The translations under genes and the position numbers were made by a program. The notes under the pieces were generated by a model. The model saw only the letters and a program-made list of their open reading frames with translations. It searched no databases and was not told where the DNA came from. A stretch of DNA of 64,000 bases, taken from NCBI GenBank assembly GCA_000967895.1, contig FO203512.1:2193350-2257349 (forward strand), given 5' to 3'. Position 1 is the first letter of the stretch, and every line of letters starts with the position of its first letter. Origin of the DNA: Oleispira antarctica RB-8 (GTDB lineage: Bacteria; Pseudomonadota; Gammaproteobacteria; Pseudomonadales; Oceanobacteraceae). Below, one piece after another: positions 56,580 to 64,000 of the stretch.

Positions 56580-56852
56580 TTAGTTAACAGCGTCTTTAAG
56601 AGCCTTACCAGGCTTAAAGCTAGGCACTTTAGCCGCTTTAATTTGAATTGGCTCACCCGTTTGAGGGTTACGGCCAGTACGCGCAGCACGCTCTTTAACT
56701 AAGAAAGTACCAAAACCAACCAAAGCAACTTGGCCACCATCTTTCAAAGTACTACCAATGCTTTCGATCATTGCATCTAATGCACGACCTGCAGCTGCTT
56801 TTGGAATGTCCGCTTGAGCAGCGATTGAATCTACTAATTCTGATTTGTTCAC
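56580..56852 (-). CDS. hupB: DNA-binding protein HU-beta
   Basis: HU bends and compacts DNA. The 90-residue protein begins [20 protein letters not shown] and has the signature [20 protein letters not shown] with the DNA-intercalating proline in [10 protein letters not shown]. Length and position between lon and ppiD match HupB. A terminator follows, consistent with high independent expression. Confidence 0.97.
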   Translation of the reverse strand: MNKSELVDSIAAQADIPKAAAGRALDAMIESIGSTLKDGGQVALVGFGTFLVKERAARTGRNPQTGEPIQIKAAKVPSFKPGKALKDAVN

Positions 56853-56973
56853 ACTAAATCCCCTTTTTATTTATGTACACTTAATAATTTTTGTATCTTG
56901 CGAGCAGAGCTCGCAAATCAATCTTTATTGAGCCAAGATTTATACCAACCTAGCTCACAGCCGTCAAGCAACC

Positions 56974-59364
56974 TTAGTGTGTGCTAGGGCGACTTTTGCC
57001 ATCTTTTTTGATTTGAGCCTTATCTTTGCTCACTATTTCACCAACTAAGGGCTCAGGCTTACTTTCTAAGGCCACATCTAAAACTTCATCAATCCATTCA
57101 ACAGGAATGATTTCTAGATTCTCTTGAATGTTTTGTGGAATCTCGCGCAAGTCTTTTTCATTCTCTTTAGGAATAATAACCGTACGAATTCCACCGCGAT
57201 GCGCCGCCAATAATTTTTCTTTCAAACCACCAATGGGCAACACTTTACCACGCAAGGTGATTTCACCTGTCATTGCCACATCGGCACGTACAGGAATTCC
57301 CGTCATAGACGATACTATTGCAGTTGCCATACCCACACCGGCACTCGGCCCGTCTTTAGGTGTAGCACCTTCTGGAACGTGTATGTGTATATCATGCTTC
57401 TCCATAAAGTCAGCAGGAACCCCTAGGGCTTGAGCGCGACTTCGAACAACCGTTAAGGCCGCCTGAATGGATTCTTGCATAACATCACCCAGTGAGCCGG
57501 TTTTTGTAATGCGGCCCTTACCAGGGGTTATTGCTGATTCTAAGGTTAACAACTCCCCCCCTACCGACGTCCAAGCTAAACCAGTCACCTGCCCTACTTG
57601 GTTATCAACACCCGCCAAACCGAAGCTGTATTTGTGTACACCTAAATACTCTTCCAACAACTCTTCAGTGATTTCAATTTTGCTCGTCTTCGTTGCCAGC
57701 ATATTTGCCTTCACTACACGACGGCAAAGCTTAGCCAATTCACGCTCTAACGAACGCACACCCGCTTCACGCGTATAATAACGAATAACATCTTTAATGC
57801 GATCATCAGCAACCGTAATTTCATTCGCTTTTAAGCCGTTCACTTTAATTTGCTTTGGCAATAAGTAACGAATAGCAATATTCAGTTTTTCGTCTTCGGT
57901 ATAACCCGGAATACGGATCACTTCCATTCGATCTAATAACGGTCCAGGGATATTCATACTATTTGAGGTACAAATAAACATGGTATCGGAAAGATCGTAA
58001 TCCACTTCTAGATAATGATCATTAAAGCTATCATTTTGCTCTGGATCTAATACTTCTAATAACGCAGAAGCTGGATCGCCACGCTGATCCATACCCATCT
58101 TGTCAATTTCATCCAATAAGAATAATGGGTTTTTAACCCCCACTTTTGATATTTTCTGAATCAACTTACCCGGCATTGAACCAATGTAAGTACGACGGTG
58201 ACCACGAATTTCGGCTTCATCACGCACGCCACCCAATGCCATGCGTACAAACTTACGATTAGTCGCATGAGCAATAGATTGCCCTAAAGAAGTCTTACCC
58301 ACACCCGGAGGCCCTACCAGGCATAAGATCGCGCCTCGTACTTTCTTAACTCTGTTCTGCACCGCTAAGTATTCAAGTACGCGCTCTTTAACTTCTTCTA
58401 AGCCATAATGTTCAGCATCGAGGATTTCTTTGGCTTTTTTCAAATCATGGCTGATGCGGCTACGTTTTTTCCACGGAATACCAATCATCCAATCGATATA
58501 ACCACGCACTACCGACGCTTCGGCAGACATAGGTGACATCATTTTTAATTTTTTGAGCTCAGCTTCTGTTTTATCTTGAGCTTCTTTCGTCATGCCGGAG
58601 TCAGTAATTTTCTGCTGTAACTCTTCCATTTCATTCGGGGTATCTTCCATATCCCCTAACTCTTTTTGAATGGCCTTCATTTGCTCATTCAAATAGTATT
58701 CACGCTGACTCTTTTCCATCTGCTTTTTAACGCGGCCACGAATACGCTTCTCGACCTTAAACAAATCGATTTCAGATTCCATAACCCCCATTAAATGCTC
58801 AATACGATCACGAATATTGATCATTTCAAGTACAGATTGCTTCTCATCTAACTTAAGCGATATATGCGCAGCAATGGTATCGGCTAGACGACTTGCATCT
58901 TCAATACCCGATATCGTTGATAATACTTCACTAGGCACTTTTTTTGATAACTGAACGTATTGCTCAAAATGCCCCGTTAACGAACGCACAAGCACTTCAT
59001 TCTCACGCTCAGACAGATCTGGATCAACTAGGCTTTCAGCATGACAACGAAACAAAGTATCTTCATCGATCAACTCCACAAGCTTGGCGCGATAATCACC
59101 TTCAACAAGTACTTTAACGGTGCCATCAGGTAATTTAAGCAGCTGTAAAATATTGGCAACGGTCCCTACCTGATTTAAATCACTGACATCAGGATTGTCA
59201 TGACTGGCGTCTTTTTGTGCAACCAGCATAACCCGCTTGTCTTGCTCCATCGCCTCTTCTAACGCAGCAATGGATTTAGCTCGCCCCACAAACAAAGGGA
59301 TAACCATACTTGGAAATACTACAACGTCGCGCAAAGGCAACAACGGCAGATAATCTTGACTCAT
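56974..59364 (-). CDS. lon: ATP-dependent protease Lon
   Basis: Lon degrades misfolded and regulatory proteins. At 796 residues it has the N-terminal LON domain ([19 protein letters not shown]), the AAA+ module with Walker [10 protein letters not shown] and Walker [10 protein letters not shown], and the C-terminal Ser-Lys protease with PKDGPSAG (catalytic Ser) and the [10 protein letters not shown] lysine. The E. coli protein has 784 residues. The 190-bp gap to clpX is bounded by the clpX terminator. No sigma-32 promoter was clear enough to mark. Confidence 0.98.
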
Positions 59365-59471
59365 AATAAACCTTAATACTCTATTGGAACTGCCACATTC
59401 AATTCACATTGTTTATAGAGTTGCGGGCATTGATTAAAAAAACAAGGACTAATATAAGAAAGCATAAGAAA

Positions 59472-59506
59472 AGACGAAAAAAAGACGAAAAAAAGACGAA
59501 AAAAAA
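59472..59506 (-). repeat. 11-bp tandem repeat beside the clpX terminator
   Basis: AGACGAAAAAA is repeated three times (starts 59472, 59483, 59494), giving a poly-A-rich tract that merges with the T-run of the clpX terminator on the minus strand. Probably a slippage product. Confidence 0.7.
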
Positions 59507-59523
59507 GGGCCAACTGGCCCTTT
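59499..59523 (-). terminator. intrinsic terminator after clpX
   Basis: GGGCCA and TGGCCC pair around a two-base centre; on the minus strand a run of eight T follows. It lies about 35 bp after the clpX stop. Confidence 0.85.
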
Positions 59524-59554
59524 CTTTAATAAATACACACTTTCAGCTTAAATT

Positions 59555-60850
59555 TTAAGCATCATCCGGTGCGACTTTATCTACCTTGTCGGCTTCGTTA
59601 GATTCGTAGATGAATAATGGCTCAGAATCACCATTAATTACACCCTCGTCAATAACAACCTTGCTTACATTCTCTTCTGAAGGAATCTTGTACATACTGT
59701 TAAGCAATATACCTTCCAGAATAGAGCGCAAACCACGAGCACCGATTTTACGCTTCATCGCTTTACCAGCAACAGCCTTTAAAGCTGACTCACGGAATTC
59801 TAACTCAACGTCTTCCATATCAAACAGTTTTTGATACTGCTTAACCAACGAGTTTTTAGGCTCTGTTAGAATCTGGATTAACGCTTCTTCGTCAAGCTCA
59901 TCCAACGTTGCGATTACAGGCAAACGCCCGATAAACTCAGGAATCAAGCCATATTTAACTAAATCGTCCGGCTCGACTGAGCGTAGAATCTCACCAACTG
60001 ACTTTTCTTCTTTCTTACCTTTTACGGTAGCCGAGAAGCCAATGCTGCTCTTTTCTGAACGGTCACGAATTAGCTGGTCAAGACCAGCAAATGCTCCCCC
60101 ACAAATAAACAGCATGTTAGAAGTATCAACTTGCAAAAACTCTTGCTGTGGATGCTTACGTCCGCCCTGAGGTGGGACAGAAGCAACCGTACCTTCAATC
60201 AGTTTCAATAACGCCTGTTGAACACCCTCACCCGATACATCACGTGTAATCGATGGGTTATCAGACTTACGAGAAATTTTGTCAATTTCATCGATGTAAA
60301 CAATACCGCGCTGAGCTTTTTCTACATCGTAGTCACATTTCTGCAATAACTTTTGAATAATATTCTCAACATCTTCACCAACATAACCCGCTTCCGTTAA
60401 GGTCGTCGCGTCTGCAATAGTGAAAGGAACGTTTAATAAACGCGCCAAAGTCTCAGCCAATAATGTTTTACCACTACCGGTTGGACCGATTAATAGAATA
60501 TTACTTTTCGAAAGCTCAACTTCACCTTTGCGCTCACCAAACTGCAGGCGCTTGTAGTGATTATAAACTGCAACCGATAAAACAATTTTTGCCTTATCTT
60601 GGCCAATCACATACTCATCAAGAGTTGCTTTAATTTCTTTTGGCGTCGGCAAACTTTCCGAATCGCCTTTATTCTCGGCTTCTTGAACTTCTTCACGAAT
60701 AATGTCGTTGCATAAATCAACGCACTCATCGCAAATGAATACAGAAGGGCCAGCAATCAGCTTACGTACTTCATGCTGACTTTTGCCGCAAAAGGAGCAG
60801 TACAGCAATTTGCCGCTATCTTCGCCTTTGCCTTTCGTGTCGTCGGTCAT
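59555..60850 (-). CDS. clpX: ATP-dependent Clp protease ATP-binding subunit ClpX
   Basis: ClpX unfolds tagged proteins and feeds them to ClpP. The 431-residue protein has the zinc-binding [17 protein letters not shown] with a second pair in CDECVDLC, Walker [16 protein letters not shown], Walker [11 protein letters not shown] and the sensor/IGF-containing region. Acidic C-terminus is slightly longer than usual. It follows clpP by about 35 bp, as usual, so the two are probably cotranscribed. Confidence 0.97.
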   Translation of the reverse strand: MTDDTKGKGEDSGKLLYCSFCGKSQHEVRKLIAGPSVFICDECVDLCNDIIREEVQEAENKGDSESLPTPKEIKATLDEYVIGQDKAKIVLSVAVYNHYKRLQFGERKGEVELSKSNILLIGPTGSGKTLLAETLARLLNVPFTIADATTLTEAGYVGEDVENIIQKLLQKCDYDVEKAQRGIVYIDEIDKISRKSDNPSITRDVSGEGVQQALLKLIEGTVASVPPQGGRKHPQQEFLQVDTSNMLFICGGAFAGLDQLIRDRSEKSSIGFSATVKGKKEEKSVGEILRSVEPDDLVKYGLIPEFIGRLPVIATLDELDEEALIQILTEPKNSLVKQYQKLFDMEDVELEFRESALKAVAGKAMKRKIGARGLRSILEGILLNSMYKIPSEENVSKVVIDEGVINGDSEPLFIYESNEADKVDKVAPDDA

Positions 60851-60885
60851 TCGACTGCCTCATTAATAACGTTTGATGTCGCACA

Positions 60886-61533
60886 CTATTCAGCGTTACG
60901 GCTCTCTAATACTTTATCGATTAAACCATATTTCATTGCTTCATCAGCACTCATAAAGTTATCACGCTCAGTATCCTGAGCGACTTGCTCGAATGTTTGA
61001 CCAGAATGCTTAGCCATAATTCGGTTCAGTCGATCTTTTGTTTCTTGGATATTATTCGCTTGAATCTGAATATCCGTCGCTTGACCTTGAGCACCACCGC
61101 TTGGCTGGTGAATCATGACGCGCGAGTTAGGCAGGCAATAACGCTTGCCCTCTGCCCCAGCATTCAATAAAAATGCACCCATACTGCAAGCTTGACCAAT
61201 ACACATGGTGCTTACGTTAGGCTTAATAAACTGCATTGTATCGTAGATCGACATACCTGCAGTGACCGAGCCACCCGGTGAGTTGATATACAAATGAATA
61301 TCTTTATCAGGGTTTTCAGATTCCAAAAATAGCATCTGTGCAACAACCAGATTTGCCATATGATCTTCAACTTGACCCACAATGAAAATAACACGCTCTT
61401 TTAATAAACGTGAATAAATATCATATGAACGCTCTCCGCGAGCGGTCTGTTCGACTACCATAGGGACTAATGCGCCCATGATGTCATTACCTTTATCCGA
61501 ATCAAACATCGATTCAAGCACTCCCTGACTCAT
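60886..61533 (-). CDS. clpP: ATP-dependent Clp protease proteolytic subunit ClpP
   Basis: ClpP is the tetradecameric serine protease of ClpXP/ClpAP. The 215-residue frame has the triad Ser117, His142 and Asp191 (spacing as in E. coli 97/122/171) in [17 protein letters not shown] and DTERDNF. The start is uncertain: ATG at 61531-61533 has no ribosome-binding site and follows a terminator-like hairpin by about ten bases; a downstream ATG at 61507-61509 would trim eight residues. Both keep the core. An intervening GTG is less likely. Confidence 0.93.
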   Translation of the reverse strand: MSQGVLESMFDSDKGNDIMGALVPMVVEQTARGERSYDIYSRLLKERVIFIVGQVEDHMANLVVAQMLFLESENPDKDIHLYINSPGGSVTAGMSIYDTMQFIKPNVSTMCIGQACSMGAFLLNAGAEGKRYCLPNSRVMIHQPSGGAQGQATDIQIQANNIQETKDRLNRIMAKHSGQTFEQVAQDTERDNFMSADEAMKYGLIDKVLESRNAE

Positions 61534-61543
61534 TATTATCAGC

Positions 61544-61574
61544 AAAAAACAGCTATTCTTTTAAATAGCTGTTT
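61544..61574 (-). terminator. terminator-like hairpin between tig and clpP
   Basis: On the minus strand AAACAGCTATT pairs with AATAGCTGTTT around six bases and ends in six T, leaving only ten bases to the clpP ATG. There is no room for a clpP promoter after it, so it either ends tig transcripts or attenuates clpP. Confidence 0.8.
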
Positions 61575-61621
61575 CTAGTTTAGTCGGTGTTCTGAAAGTT
61601 GTCAGTCACTCGAAGGATGGA

Positions 61622-62935
61622 TTATTGAGACGCGTTAGCGGCCTTAATAACTTCTTCGTAGCCTGCTTCAGTTTCAGTCACTTTTGCACTTTCTAGGATT
61701 TTTTCAACAACCTGCTCTTCTAAAGCTAACGCTTCTACCTGAGATTTTTGCTCTGGAGTATTCTTATAGTACTCACGAACCTGCTCAGGTTCTTGATACG
61801 TAGAAGCTACTTCTTCGATCAAAGCATCAATCTTTTCTTCAGAAGCGGTCAATTCAAACGCATCGATTGCTGCATTCATTAACAAGCCAACACGTACGCG
61901 ACGGTCCGCTTGCTCTTTGAACAATTCAGCTGGCAACATGCTGGCATCAATACCCTGACCACCACCGAACTGCTGCAATGCTTGCTGACGTAAACGATCG
62001 ATTTCTTGATCAGCCAATGCACCAGGAACGTCAATTTGATTAGCTGCAACCAAACCTTCAATTACCTGATTCTTAACGTCGTTACGAATAGCGCGCTCTA
62101 ATTCACGATCCATATTGGCGCGAATGTCTACTTTGAAGCTTGCTAGGTCTTTAGATTCAACACCAAAGCCTTTAAAAAACTCTTCATTAAGTTCAGCTAG
62201 CTCAGGTTTTTTAACTTCTTTAACGACAACCTTAAACTCTACTGCTTTACCTTGTAGATCTTCTTTATGGTAATCGGCAGGGAAAGAAAGCTCGATCGTT
62301 TTTTCATCGCCAGCTTTAAGACCTTCGATTCCGGCTTCGAAACCAGGAATCATAGAGTTAGAACCCAACGTTAGGTTATAACCTTCAGCTTTACCACCTT
62401 CGAATGCTTCACCATCGATGAAACCATCGAAGTCGACAACAGCTTGATCGCCATCAACAGCCGCTTCAGTAGACGTTTCCCACTTAGCTTGCTGCTTTTG
62501 CAATGTCTCAACCATTGTTTCAACATCAGCGTCCGTCACTACAGACTTCTTCTTATTGACTTCAATACTTGCTAGATCAGCTAAAGCAATTTCTGGATAG
62601 ACTTCAAATGTTGCTACAAATTCAAGATCTTTACCTGATTCGTTAACAGTCGCTTCAAAGTTAGTTGGCATACCCGCCATTTTAACGCCTTCTTTTGAAA
62701 TCGCTTCAAAGAAAGAACGCTGCATTACTTGCTGTACAGCTTCTTGACGAGCTGGCTTACCAAACATTTTCTGTGCAACGTTTGGTGGAATTTTGCCTTG
62801 ACGGAAACCATCAATCTTACGGCCTTTAACCATTCTTTTTAGAGCTACAACAACCTGACCATCAACGTCAGCGGCAGGAACGCCAATTGTCATCTTACGC
62901 TCTAGGCCTTGAGTAGTTTCGATAGAAATTTGCAT
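61622..62935 (-). CDS. tig: trigger factor
   Basis: Trigger factor is the ribosome-bound chaperone and peptidyl-prolyl isomerase met by nascent chains. The 437-residue protein has the ribosome-docking segment GFRQGKIPP in the N-terminal domain, the FKBP-type PPIase in the middle (VVDFDGFIDGEAFEGG) and the helical C-terminal arms. GAGAGA precedes the ATG. It starts the tig-clpP-clpX-lon-hupB-ppiD block and has a candidate promoter at 62997-63025. Confidence 0.97.
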   Translation of the reverse strand: MQISIETTQGLERKMTIGVPAADVDGQVVVALKRMVKGRKIDGFRQGKIPPNVAQKMFGKPARQEAVQQVMQRSFFEAISKEGVKMAGMPTNFEATVNESGKDLEFVATFEVYPEIALADLASIEVNKKKSVVTDADVETMVETLQKQQAKWETSTEAAVDGDQAVVDFDGFIDGEAFEGGKAEGYNLTLGSNSMIPGFEAGIEGLKAGDEKTIELSFPADYHKEDLQGKAVEFKVVVKEVKKPELAELNEEFFKGFGVESKDLASFKVDIRANMDRELERAIRNDVKNQVIEGLVAANQIDVPGALADQEIDRLRQQALQQFGGGQGIDASMLPAELFKEQADRRVRVGLLMNAAIDAFELTASEEKIDALIEEVASTYQEPEQVREYYKNTPEQKSQVEALALEEQVVEKILESAKVTETEAGYEEVIKAANASQ

Positions 62936-62996
62936 GTTTGTCTCTCAGTTAATATTAACGTTTTGTCTGGCGATGTCGGTGCCTAGCTAAATAATA

Positions 62997-63025
62997 GTTA
63001 AATAGGCATACAAGTTTACTGTCAA
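62997..63025 (-). promoter_or_regulatory. candidate sigma-70 promoter of tig
   Basis: On the minus strand TTGACA (63020-63025) and TTTAAC (62997-63002) are 17 bases apart, about 60 bp before the tig ATG. The -35 is perfect and the -10 is weaker. The rest of the 344-bp gap to tRNA-His shows no gene. Confidence 0.5.
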
Positions 63026-63279
63026 TGCACCTGACATCATAAAAGTCGCGCATTATATCCCATGCTCTGTTACAGAACCATAGCTATCAATAAACACTAT
63101 AATTTCGCACGAAGGGAAAGAAGTAAATAATGGGATTAAAGAATTATTTTTCAAGAGATAAGTTGAAATTAATTAAAAATAATTAAACAGCAGATAATTT
63201 ATTGAGAATATTTCTTTTTGTAGAAGTTTTTGCTTAGATATGGAAATTAGAATTACTTGAATGGATCTTAAAAAATAAG

Positions 63280-63356
63280 TGGGGTGGCTGAAGGGGATCG
63301 AACCCTCGACCACAGGAATCACAATCCTGCGCTCTACCAACTGAGCTACAGCCACC
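63280..63356 (-). tRNA. tRNA-His (anticodon GTG)
   Basis: The gene folds as a cloverleaf: GGTGGCTG pairs with CAGCCACC, D-arm TAGCTCAGTTGGTAGAGC, anticodon stem-loop with TTGTGAT (GTG) and the T-arm GTTCGATC. It has the extra 5' G typical of tRNA-His and an encoded CCA. Part of a tRNA cluster with Arg and Pro. Confidence 0.97.
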
Positions 63357-63392
63357 ACATATTTTCTAACAAACCACTAACACCAACATAAT

Positions 63393-63469
63393 TGGTACGC
63401 CCAGCAGGGCTCGAACCTGCAACCCTCGCCTTAGAAGGGCGATGCTCTATCCAATTGAGCTATGGGCGC
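63393..63469 (-). tRNA. tRNA-Arg (anticodon TCT)
   Basis: A 77-bp cloverleaf with acceptor GCGCCCA/TGGGCGT-type pairing, D-arm TAGCTCAATTGGATAGAGC, anticodon loop CTTCTAA (TCT) and T-arm GTTCGAGCC, with an encoded CCA. It reads the rare codons AGA and AGG. Confidence 0.96.
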
Positions 63470-63497
63470 ACGGCCATCTAACTTTCGTTAGACTTAG

Positions 63498-63574
63498 TGG
63501 TCGGGATAGAGAGATTCGAACTCCCGACATCCTGCTCCCAAAGCAGGCGCGCTACCAGACTGCGCTATATCCCG
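63498..63574 (-). tRNA. tRNA-Pro (anticodon TGG)
   Basis: A 77-bp cloverleaf: CGGGATA pairs with TATCCCG, anticodon loop TTTGGGA (TGG), T-arm GTTCGAATC and encoded CCA. It is first in the transcript Pro-Arg-His. Confidence 0.97.
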
Positions 63575-63624
63575 ATACAACATCAAGCTGCGAATCAATT
63601 CGCTGTCTCGGTGAAGTGGTGCGT

Positions 63625-63653
63625 ATATTACCCACGAGCTCCCTATCCGTCAA
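63625..63653 (-). promoter_or_regulatory. promoter of the tRNA operon
   Basis: On the minus strand TTGACG (63648-63653), 17 bases, then TAATAT (63625-63630) form a strong sigma-70 promoter. It lies about 50 bp before tRNA-Pro and should drive all three tRNAs. Confidence 0.75.
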
Positions 63654-63860
63654 CACCTATTTTGAATTTATTTAATAAAAACAAAGACCTGTGGTTTTAC
63701 CGCCTTATATTCAGCCTTAAAAGACTAAAAACATGACGCGACGATACATTAACCACTTTAACGACCTTAACCACTTTGCATTAATTGTCAGGCATGAGAA
63801 AATCACACCTTCTATATAACACCTTTTCCCCTCTAATCTACTGCAAGGTTAAAGATTTAC

Positions 63861-64000
63861 ATGAGCGCTCAAATCATTGACGGCAAAGCCACTGCCGAAT
63901 CTATCCGTAAAACCGTTGCTGAACGCGTACAGAAACGCTTAGATAAAGGACTAAGAGCACCTGGCTTAGCGGTTATCCTTATCGGTAAGGATCCAGCATC
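63861..64000 (+). CDS. folD: methylenetetrahydrofolate dehydrogenase/cyclohydrolase, 5' part
   Basis: FolD interconverts 5,10-methylene- and 10-formyl-tetrahydrofolate. Only 46 codons are in the window. The frame begins [16 protein letters not shown] and runs through [15 protein letters not shown], the family N-terminus with the substrate-binding region. It diverges from the tRNA cluster, as folD does in Pseudomonas. An AAGG lies 12 bases before the ATG. Confidence 0.9.
   Translation, partial: MSAQIIDGKATAESIRKTVAERVQKRLDKGLRAPGLAVILIGKDPA

Overview
The window is one continuous stretch of a gammaproteobacterial chromosome. Gene content is mostly housekeeping. Gene order closely follows the Pseudomonas chromosome as I remember it: the rne-rluC-HAD-sppA-yceD-rpmF-plsX-fabDG-acpP-fabF block, then rraA-hydrolase-ppsA-ppsR, pabB-thrH-cysH-cysB, nfuA-metH-cysI-DUF934, fimL-dnaQ-methyltransferase-mltD, and fabI-ppiD-hupB-lon-clpX-clpP-tig-tRNAs-folD. 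The AT-leaning composition and A/T-ending codons, with this Pseudomonas-like order, suggest a marine Oceanospirillales-type bacterium (Oleispira/Bermanella/Thalassolituus-like). That placement is an inference; no ribosomal RNA gene is present to fix it.

Layout. 1-7.9 kb (minus strand): type II fatty-acid synthesis genes joined to ribosomal protein bL32, DUF177, an S49 peptidase, a HAD phosphatase and RluC. 8-11 kb: rne with a long structured leader, facing rraA, whose product inhibits RNase E in E. coli. 11.8-16 kb: an esterase-like hydrolase, PEP synthase (ppsA, broken by a one-base deletion) and its divergent regulatory kinase/phosphorylase ppsR. 16-23 kb: an envelope-associated gene set (FilA-like secreted protein, C39-like peptidase, outer-membrane protein, FadL-type barrel, DUF4124/MalM-like protein, alpha/beta hydrolase) that resembles the Acinetobacter 'fil' locus. 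This is the least understood part of the window. 23-40 kb: folate, serine, sulfur, aromatic and methionine metabolism (pabB, thrH, cysH, cysB, TSUP permease, DAHP synthase, nfuA, metH, MATE pump, GDPD, cysI, DUF934).

40.4-41.8 kb: an intact IS256-family element with 23-bp imperfect inverted repeats and a 9-bp target duplication. It sits exactly on the start codon of a cation/proton antiporter gene, separating that gene from its promoter and ribosome-binding site. 43-51.5 kb: an AcuI-type reductase, SohB, an SCP2 protein, FimL (type IV pilus/cAMP regulation), DnaQ, a methyltransferase and MltD. 51.7-64 kb: an orphan peptide-binding protein, FabI, and the proteostasis block ppiD-hupB-lon-clpX-clpP-tig, then tRNA-His, tRNA-Arg and tRNA-Pro, and the start of folD, which runs off the right edge.

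Intrinsic terminators are clear at many gene ends. Two lie in places where they should shape expression: between acpP and fabF, and just upstream of clpP. No CRISPR array, prophage or rRNA operon was seen.
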